DNA of 6,297 bases, from NCBI GenBank assembly GCA_946480635.1, contig CAMLKV010000138.1, positions 1-6,297 on the forward strand, given 5' to 3'. This stretch comes from an uncultured Flavobacterium sp. (GTDB lineage: Bacteria > Bacteroidota > Bacteroidia > Flavobacteriales > Flavobacteriaceae). Under the pieces are notes generated by a model. It did not search any database. It was not told where the DNA came from and saw only the letters and a program-made list of their open reading frames with translations. The position numbers were made by a program, and so were the translations under genes. Below are positions 1 to 5,533 of this stretch, piece after piece (the stretch's first letter is position 1; each line of letters opens with the position of its first letter).

Positions 1-2
1 AT

Positions 3-371
3 TCTCATTTGAGTTTGGGAGCGTTAGCAGTTGCTGGTACAATAAGCCAAACTGTTTATTTTAATGCACTTTCAAAACCAACCGACCAAGCGCATGTTGT
101 TTTAAGACTTGATAATCCAGCTATATTGAATTTAGGATTGGCAGATGGTTTAAAAATAGAAGCTTTAAGCGGTGCTAATGTCGTGTATACTTTAGATGTA
201 GGAACAATATTGGATTTGGATTTACTAGGTTTACTTAGCGGCGGTCAAACGGCTAATATACCTATAACTCCAGGGCAATCATTCGACAGAATAAAAATTA
301 CATTATCTTCATTAGTCCAATTAAACTTAACCAAAGGATTGCGATTATATGAGGTGTATTTATCACCCGGA
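3..371 (+). repeat. Non-Ig beta-rich module, copy A1 (N-terminally truncated by window edge)
   Basis: This is the tail of a module that recurs at 1434-1925 and 1926-2381. The first visible residues (LSLGALAVAGTISQTVYF) align with TSGLGALGIGTTWQTLQW of copy A2. The end (SFDRIKI ... LRLYEVYL) aligns with the ends YDGVRVIV ... AKVYEAYY (A2) and YDRVKIRL ... LQVNYV (A3). The stretch in between is rich in alternating hydrophobic residues and Gly/Asn/Asp turns, suggesting a beta sandwich. I recognise the style from other Bacteroidota adhesins, where it is often preceded by an AIDGD-like motif, but cannot name a family. About 35-40 N-terminal residues of the module should lie upstream of the window, judging from A2 and A3. 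Confidence 0.6.
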
Positions 372-3300
372 GCTCCAACAATTGCAGTAGGTTCACAAAA
401 TGTATCCATTTGTGGCCCTCAATCTGTAACACTTTATGCTGAAACAGATAGTGAAAACGAATTACTTTGGTATGATAGTTCTAATAGTATTATGCCTATT
501 GCTACAACTGCTTATAATGCTGGTTTTACCACTCCAGTTTTAAATGCAACAACAACTTATTATGTTGCTGCAAGAAAAATTGGTTGTCCAGCAATTTCAT
601 CACGAACAGCAATAACTGTTACTTTTACAGCAAAACCTGTTGCTGCTGATATTACTATTTCAACTCCTATTACAGCTAGTTGTGCTGGAGTTGCAACCTT
701 AAGTCCAACAACTCTAATTGCAAATGGGGAATTTCACTATTACACAGATCAAAATAAAACAACCGAAATAACTACAGGATTTTCTGGTCATGTTGGTATT
801 ACATACACAAAGGATGCTGTTACAGGAGCACTTACAATTAGTGGTTTGAATGCTTCAAATACTCCAAGAACATATTATATATCAATAAAAGTAAATGGTA
901 CTTGTGAAAATGATGTGAATACATTATTGCCTGTAGATGTTCTTTTTCCAGCTCAAGTTAATTTGAATGTAGCAGCGACATTGACAGGTTGTGGAGTTGT
1001 GAATTTGAGAGACGCAATACTTAACTTTGATGCTTCAGGAAATACTACTTATATATTTTTAGATAGTAATCATAATACTATTCCGCTGGATCAGGTAGAC
1101 AATATACAAGTAAGTGGAACATATTATATACAAGCTGCTGTAGTTGGAATCCCTTGTGCATCATCAGAAGCTTCAGTTGCTGTTACCGTATATCCAGTAC
1201 CACAATTGACAGTAAATCCAAATAATTATGTTATAAATGTTGGAGACAGTGTAACATTACAAGCAACTTCAAATGCAACAGTTACTTGGTATGATTCTAA
1301 TGGAATACCTTTAGCATCACCAACTGTAGGGCCTTTTACACAAGCAGGTGTATATACTTTTACTGCAGTTGCTAATAATGGGTTTTGTGATGTAAGTGCC
1401 ATAGTTACAGTAGTGGTAAATAATCCTGCAAATTGTGTGACTTTCACAGAAAGAGTTTATGCAGATACTCAAAGTTCAGGATCCATCATTACAGGAACGG
1501 TTATGAATGACACACAAGCAATTGATCATAATCCGCAAACTTATTCGACTATTACAAGTGGGTTAGGAGCTTTAGGTATTGGTACAACATGGCAAACATT
1601 GCAATGGAATACTGCTATTACTGCGGGAACTCCAGTTTCAGTAAAACTAGGAACAGAGTATAGTGGTTTGGCATTAATTGGAGCTATATCAGTAGTAGCA
1701 ACAAAACGAGATGGAGGAGGGGTACCTCAAATAATAGGTTCAATTCAACCTCTTTCAGGAACTCTTGTCGATTTATTAGCAGGAGATAATAGTTTTGAAT
1801 ACACTTTTGTTCCTTCTGATGCTACTGGACCAAAAAATTATGACGGAGTTAGAGTTATTGTGGGATCTACAGTAGCGGTGTCACAAAATGCAAAAGTATA
1901 TGAAGCTTATTATACTAAAGAAGCCAATCCGTTAATTTGTAGCTCAAGCGATGTTGAAGATATTTTTTATGGAACATACGATTTAGGTATTGGCGCTTTA
2001 ACAGGAACAGTAAATGTGGTAAATGCCTGGAATTCTGTTGATAACGATGATAATAGTTTTGCAACTATGTACAATGGTGTGGGTGTTTTATCAGCTTCAG
2101 AATTAACAGATATTTTAAAAATTAAATTGACAAAACCTAGTACTTTACTAACAGTATCAGCTTTGGCAGGTTTTACTGTACAGCGCTATATGGGAAATAC
2201 ACCTGTTGGAGATTTAATGGTTGCGGGAAGTTCTACAGCTACAATTCAGGTTATTGATAATGATGAGATTATTTTTCTTTCTAATACGCAATCACCATCT
2301 TATGATAGAGTTAAGATACGTTTAGGAGGTGCGGCTAATGTACTTGACTTTTTACAGGTTAATTATGTACGACGTGAAGCAAATGTTAGTGTAGTGGGAG
2401 GTACAGGGACTACAATTGAGGCTTGTCAAGGAGGAACAGTTTCTATCGCTGGAGATGCTTGTACTTCGTACAGATGGTATGATGCAGAATTCGGAGGAAC
2501 TATTTTAGCAAATGGTAATTCTTATACTTTGCCTTCTAACTTAGTAGCAGGAACTTATGTGTTCTATGTACAACCTATAAGAGGTGGTTGCGAAGTGCTT
2601 TCAAGAACAAAAATTACTGTAATTGTATTAGGAACTTCACCTAATGGTTCAATTTCAAGTATTTTAGTTAATTCAGACACTGATACTACATTTTGTAGTT
2701 TGTCAGGAGATGTTTTATTGACAGCACAACTTAATAGTGTACCTCCTGTATATTATTGGTATAGTTTTGATGGTACAAACCAAGTTTTGATTCCCGGTCA
2801 AAATTCAAGTACTCTTCAGTTAACAGGTTTAGCTCCGGGAACATATACTTATTATGTTGGTGTAAGTTCAACACAATTTTGTCAATCAGCACAACCAGAC
2901 AGAGCTTCGATTACATTCACTATTTTACCATTTTCTGTCGCTGGTGATATTAATGCTAATAATGTGCAGATTTGTTTAGGAAATGATGCAGTAATTCAAC
3001 CTTCATCAGCATTAGCAAATCCTGTGTTTAATTGGTACTTTACTAACAATACTTCACAGCCAATTACTAATGGTACATTTAGTGGAATAACATATGTCAT
3101 AAGTCCAACAGGTCAGTTAACAATTTCAGGATTAAATGTTGCTGGTAGCCCATATACTTATTACGTTTCTATGAGCAGTGATGTAAGCTGTCAAAATCTT
3201 TCAGGAACACTAAAAGCAGTTACTGTTCAGGTTAATGAAACATTAAGTCCAACAACAAATGATGCAACTCAGGATTTCTGTCAAGCATCAAATCCAACAG

Positions 3301-5498
3301 TTTCATCATTACAGGTAAACGAACCAAATGTTATTTGGTATGATGCTGCTACGGGAGGTAGTGCTTTAACTCCAGGAACGCCTTTAGTAGACGGAATGAC
3401 ATATTATGCTAGTATTACGAACCCAGTAACAGGATGTTCAAGTATCAATCGTTTAGCAGTAACAGTTGATATAGATAGTGTTCCAACTCCAACCACAAAC
3501 GATACTACTCAAGATTTCTGTCAATCATCAAACCCAACAGTTTCTTCACTGCAAGTTAATGAACCAAATGTGGTTTGGTATGATGCAGCTACAGGAGGAA
3601 ATGCCTTAGCCCCCGGAACATTGTTAATAGATGGAATGACATATTATGCAGGTATTACAAATCTTGCAACAGGTTGTTCTAGTATAAATCGTTTGGCAGT
3701 AACTGTTAATTTAGATAGTGCTCCAACACCAACGACTAATGATACTAGTCAGGATTTTTGTCAATCAGCGAGTCCAGCTCCAACAGTTTCTTCATTACAA
3801 GTAAATGAACCTAATGTTATTTGGTATGATGCTCCAACTGGAGGAAATGTTTTATCTCCTAGTACACCATTAGTTGATGGAATGACATATTATGCTGGAA
3901 TTATAGATTCTGTAACAGGTTGTTCTAGCATAAATCGTTTGGCAGTAACTGTCAATTTAGATAATGCACCTACACCAACAACTAATGATACTACTCAAGA
4001 TTTTTGTCAATCGTCTAATCCAACAGTTTCATCATTACAAGTTAATGAGCCAAATGTTGTTTGGTATGATGCTGCAATTGGTGGTAATGTTTTATCACCT
4101 AGTACACCATTAGTTGATGGAATGATTTATTATGCTGGAATTTTAAATCCTTCGACTGGATGTACAACAATAATCAGATTAGCTGTTTCGGCTAATTTGA
4201 ACAATGAACAAACTCCAACAACGAATGACACTTCTCAGGATTTTTGTCAATCAACACCACCAACAGTTTCATCATTACAAGTTAATGAACCAAATGTTGT
4301 TTGGTACGATGCAGCAATTGGTGGTAATGTTTTATCACCTAGTACACCATTAGTTGATGGAATGATTTATTATGCAGGAATTACAAATCCAGTGACTGGA
4401 TGTTCAAGTATTGTTCGTTTGGCTGTAACAGCTAACTTAGATAGTGCTCCAACGCCCACAACAAACGATACGACTCAAAATTTTTGTCAATCATCAAATC
4501 CTACAGTTTCATCATTACAGGTTAATGAACCAAATATTGTTTGGTATGATGCAGCTACAGGGGGAAATGCTTTAGCACCAAATACACCTCTAATTGACGG
4601 GATGATATACTATGCAGGAATTGTAAATCCTACAAATGGATGTTCTACAACTGATCGTTTAGCAGTTACAGCAAATTTAGATATTGCACCAACACCAACG
4701 ACTAATGATACAACACAGGATTTCTGTCAATCGTCAAATCCTACAGTTGCTTCACTTCAGGTCAATGAACCAAATGTAATTTGGTATAATGCTGCAAGTG
4801 GTGGTACAGCTTTGTCACCAACTACACCGTTAGTTGATGGGGAAACTTATTATGCAGGAATTACAGATTCTTCAACAGGATGTTCAACAATTAATCGCTT
4901 AACAGTTACTGTCAGTTTCTTGACAACGCAACCAGCTACAATAAATACAACTTCTACATCAACATGTGCATTTGATGAAATTACTTATAACACAGAAACA
5001 GGAATGAGTAATTATCAATGGACAGTGAGTAATAATGCACAAATTATAAGCGGAGGTGGAGTAAATGACTCATCAATTACTGTAGCTTGGACGCAATTAG
5101 GATTAAACACAATATCTGTTAGTTACAATAATACAGCTATATGTAATTTACCTAGTTCAAATTCGATGAACATAGTTGTTGAGAAATGTGTTTTAAATAT
5201 TTCTGGTGATGAATGTTTTACAGTTTACAATGAATTTACACCTAACGAAGACGGATCAAATGATGCTTTCTTTATAAAATGTGCAGAAAATTATCCTGAT
5301 AATAAATTAGAAGTCTACAATAGATATGGGAATCTAGTTTTTAAAGCTAAAGGTTATAAAAATGATTGGAAAGGAGAAGCTAATGTGAGTGGAACTTTTA
5401 GTGGTAATGTGTTGCCAACTGGAACCTATTACTACATTTTTGATACAGGTGAGACTACAAGTTCATCTAAATCAGGATGGTTGTATATAATGAGATAA
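3..5498 (+). CDS. Giant modular adhesin-like surface protein with type B (CHU_C) type IX secretion sorting domain; 5' end missing
   Basis: Predicted secreted cell-surface protein, probably an adhesin, exported by the type IX secretion system. The frame is open to the left window edge (in-frame codons TCT CAT precede the TTG at nt 9), and its first residues align to the middle of a module that recurs twice later, so the true start and signal peptide lie upstream. About 1831 residues are visible, ending in TAA at 5496-5498. Order of modules: non-Ig module A1; four Ig-like or Ig-related modules; non-Ig modules A2 and A3; three Ig-like modules; seven tandem 80-82-residue Ig-like repeats; a PKD-like module; and a C-terminal CHU_C domain with TPNEDGSND, VYNRYGNLVF and LPTGTYYY. 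No catalytic domain is recognisable. The Ig-like units resemble the CHU_C-associated Ig family (Ig_7) in their Cys...WYD...YYA...GC pattern. The downstream porP/sprF-like gene fits a secretion-partner arrangement. Assignment to type B T9SS cargo is secure; the adhesin role is inferred from architecture, and the ligand is unknown. Confidence 0.93.
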   Translation, partial: SHLSLGALAVAGTISQTVYFNALSKPTDQAHVVLRLDNPAILNLGLADGLKIEALSGANVVYTLDVGTILDLDLLGLLSGGQTANIPITPGQSFDRIKITLSSLVQLNLTKGLRLYEVYLSPGAPTIAVGSQNVSICGPQSVTLYAETDSENELLWYDSSNSIMPIATTAYNAGFTTPVLNATTTYYVAARKIGCPAISSRTAITVTFTAKPVAADITISTPITASCAGVATLSPTTLIANGEFHYYTDQNKTTEITTGFSGHVGITYTKDAVTGALTISGLNASNTPRTYYISIKVNGTCENDVNTLLPVDVLFPAQVNLNVAATLTGCGVVNLRDAILNFDASGNTTYIFLDSNHNTIPLDQVDNIQVSGTYYIQAAVVGIPCASSEASVAVTVYPVPQLTVNPNNYVINVGDSVTLQATSNATVTWYDSNGIPLASPTVGPFTQAGVYTFTAVANNGFCDVSAIVTVVVNNPANCVTFTERVYADTQSSGSIITGTVMNDTQAIDHNPQTYSTITSGLGALGIGTTWQTLQWNTAITAGTPVSVKLGTEYSGLALIGAISVVATKRDGGGVPQIIGSIQPLSGTLVDLLAGDNSFEYTFVPSDATGPKNYDGVRVIVGSTVAVSQNAKVYEAYYTKEANPLICSSSDVEDIFYGTYDLGIGALTGTVNVVNAWNSVDNDDNSFATMYNGVGVLSASELTDILKIKLTKPSTLLTVSALAGFTVQRYMGNTPVGDLMVAGSSTATIQVIDNDEIIFLSNTQSPSYDRVKIRLGGAANVLDFLQVNYVRREANVSVVGGTGTTIEACQGGTVSIAGDACTSYRWYDAEFGGTILANGNSYTLPSNLVAGTYVFYVQPIRGGCEVLSRTKITVIVLGTSPNGSISSILVNSDTDTTFCSLSGDVLLTAQLNSVPPVYYWYSFDGTNQVLIPGQNSSTLQLTGLAPGTYTYYVGVSSTQFCQSAQPDRASITFTILPFSVAGDINANNVQICLGNDAVIQPSSALANPVFNWYFTNNTSQPITNGTFSGITYVISPTGQLTISGLNVAGSPYTYYVSMSSDVSCQNLSGTLKAVTVQVNETLSPTTNDATQDFCQASNPTVSSLQVNEPNVIWYDAATGGSALTPGTPLVDGMTYYASITNPVTGCSSINRLAVTVDIDSVPTPTTNDTTQDFCQSSNPTVSSLQVNEPNVVWYDAATGGNALAPGTLLIDGMTYYAGITNLATGCSSINRLAVTVNLDSAPTPTTNDTSQDFCQSASPAPTVSSLQVNEPNVIWYDAPTGGNVLSPSTPLVDGMTYYAGIIDSVTGCSSINRLAVTVNLDNAPTPTTNDTTQDFCQSSNPTVSSLQVNEPNVVWYDAAIGGNVLSPSTPLVDGMIYYAGILNPSTGCTTIIRLAVSANLNNEQTPTTNDTSQDFCQSTPPTVSSLQVNEPNVVWYDAAIGGNVLSPSTPLVDGMIYYAGITNPVTGCSSIVRLAVTANLDSAPTPTTNDTTQNFCQSSNPTVSSLQVNEPNIVWYDAATGGNALAPNTPLIDGMIYYAGIVNPTNGCSTTDRLAVTANLDIAPTPTTNDTTQDFCQSSNPTVASLQVNEPNVIWYNAASGGTALSPTTPLVDGETYYAGITDSSTGCSTINRLTVTVSFLTTQPATINTTSTSTCAFDEITYNTETGMSNYQWTVSNNAQIISGGGVNDSSITVAWTQLGLNTISVSYNNTAICNLPSSNSMNIVVEKCVLNISGDECFTVYNEFTPNEDGSNDAFFIKCAENYPDNKLEVYNRYGNLVFKAKGYKNDWKGEANVSGTFSGNVLPTGTYYYIFDTGETTSSSKSGWLYIMR
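372..1430 (+). other. Four Ig-like or Ig-related modules within the adhesin
   Basis: Approximate boundaries are 372-638, 639-956, 957-1202 and 1203-1430. The first module has the CHU_C-associated Ig pattern: a Cys near its start (codon 411), LLWYDSS in the middle, then TTYYVAA and GCPAISSRTAITVTF. The second starts VAADI, contains GALTISGLN and TYYISIKV, and closely resembles the module at 2937-3242. The third (TGCGVVNL ... SGTYYIQAAV ... PCASS) and fourth (VNVGDSVTLQA-like strand, VTWYDSNG, AGVYTFTAV, GFCDVSA) are more divergent. Paired cysteines suggest disulfides after export. Such modules usually act as spacers or binding domains in surface proteins; nothing here shows which. Confidence 0.7.
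1434..1925 (+). repeat. Non-Ig beta-rich module, copy A2
   Basis: About 164 residues starting with a Cys (CVTFTERVYADT). It contains AIDHNPQTYSTITSG followed by GLGALGIGTTWQTLQW and ends YDGVRVIVG ... AKVYEAYYTKEA. It lies directly before copy A3 with no linker. Similarity to A1 and A3 is moderate and only visible at protein level, so the duplication is old. Family not recognised by name; the fold is probably a beta sandwich. The Asp/His/Asn cluster before TYST is a possible metal or ligand contact, which is inference only. Confidence 0.6.
1926..2381 (+). repeat. Non-Ig beta-rich module, copy A3
   Basis: About 152 residues, again with a Cys near the start (LICSSSDVED). It then has SVDNDDNSFATMYNGVGVL in the position of A2's AIDHNPQTYSTITSGLGAL, and ends SYDRVKIRLGG ... 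LDFLQVNYVRREA. The acidic DNDDN patch is more pronounced than in A2 and could bind calcium, but this is speculative. It joins an Ig-like module at about 2382. Confidence 0.6.
2382..3242 (+). other. Three Ig-like modules upstream of the tandem repeat array
   Basis: Approximate boundaries are 2382-2633, 2634-2936 and 2937-3242. The first has EACQGGTVSIAG, YRWYDAEFGGT, GTYVFYVQP and GCEVLSRTKITVIV, a good match to the CHU_C-associated Ig pattern and the closest of the upstream modules to the repeats that follow. The second has TTFCSLSGDVLLTA, YYWYSFDG and GTYTYYVGV. The third begins VAGDINANNVQICLG, contains GQLTISGLN and TYYVSMSS, and is related to the module at 639-956. All keep an early Cys and a late Cys. 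Confidence 0.7.
3243..4928 (+). repeat. Array of seven tandem ~240-bp repeats, each encoding one Ig-like domain
   Basis: Units are at 3243-3482, 3483-3722, 3723-3968, 3969-4208, 4209-4448, 4449-4688 and 4689-4928. All are 80 codons except unit 3, which has 82. The consensus runs PTPTTNDTTQDFCQSSNPTV, SSLQVNEPNVVWYDAATGGN, then PLVDGM.YYAGI, TGCSSINRLAVT and NLDSA. Cysteines occur at unit positions 13 and 65 in every copy (+2 for the second in unit 3). The array starts and ends in frame, so copies can be gained or lost without breaking the protein. The outer copies (1 and 7) are the most divergent; the inner ones share blocks of almost identical DNA. The unit fits the CHU_C-associated Ig domain (Ig_7). 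Its likely role is a stalk or repeated binding surface, which is inferred. Confidence 0.95.
4929..5189 (+). other. PKD-like module between the repeat array and the sorting domain
   Basis: About 87 residues with one early and one late cysteine (STCAFDEITY ... AICNLPSSN) and the patterns YQWTVSNNAQIISGGG, SSITVAWTQLG and NTISVSYNN. These match the PKD-like domains commonly found just before CHU_C domains in Bacteroidota secreted proteins. It breaks sharply from the 80-residue repeats: WYDA is replaced by YQWTV, and the TPTTND linker is absent. It probably serves as a structural spacer next to the secretion signal. Confidence 0.7.
5226..5495 (+). other. C-terminal type B sorting domain (CHU_C / gliding-motility-associated C-terminal domain)
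   Basis: The last 90 residues carry the family hallmarks in order: YNEFTPNEDGSNDAFFIK, LEVYNRYGNLVFKAKGYKNDWKG, LPTGTYYYIFD and a terminal GWLYIMR. This is the type IX secretion targeting domain of the type B class (CHU_C, TIGR04131-like), as in SprB of Flavobacterium johnsoniae. The length is normal and the end is intact. In the known cases this domain directs export across the outer membrane and depends on a PorP/SprF-like partner. Confidence 0.95.
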
Positions 5499-5533
5499 AT
5501 ATTGTCTTCCATTTTAAATATAAAGCGATGTAT
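5499..5533 (+). other. Short AT-rich intergenic spacer; no terminator or clear promoter
   Basis: 35 bp separate the adhesin stop from the favoured start of the next gene. I see no GC stem with a T-run and no complete Bacteroidota promoter (TTTG at -33 with TAnnTTTG at -7). The genes are therefore probably co-transcribed. AAAG at 5522-5525 is a weak ribosome-binding-like stretch 8 nt before the ATG at 5534 but only 2 nt before the ATG at 5528. Confidence 0.6.

Noticed and set aside
9..11. TTG as the start codon of the adhesin
   Set aside because: The frame stays open to the window edge, there is no signal peptide after it, and the following residues align with the interior of a module repeated later, so it is an internal leucine.
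1226..1447. 73-codon open frame on the - strand
   Set aside because: It lies wholly inside a well-supported Ig-like coding region, has no recognisable domain and no visible ribosome-binding site; it is a shadow frame.
3243..4928. Regularly spaced repeats as a CRISPR array or tandem non-coding satellite
   Set aside because: The period is about 240 bp, the whole unit is repeated with no unique spacers, and the frame is open throughout with protein-level conservation.
5499..5533. Terminator or promoter in the spacer, suggested by the ATTTTAAATAT run
   Set aside because: The A/T palindrome is too short and weak for a terminator stem and has no T-run after it; no TAnnTTTG-type -7 element is seen.
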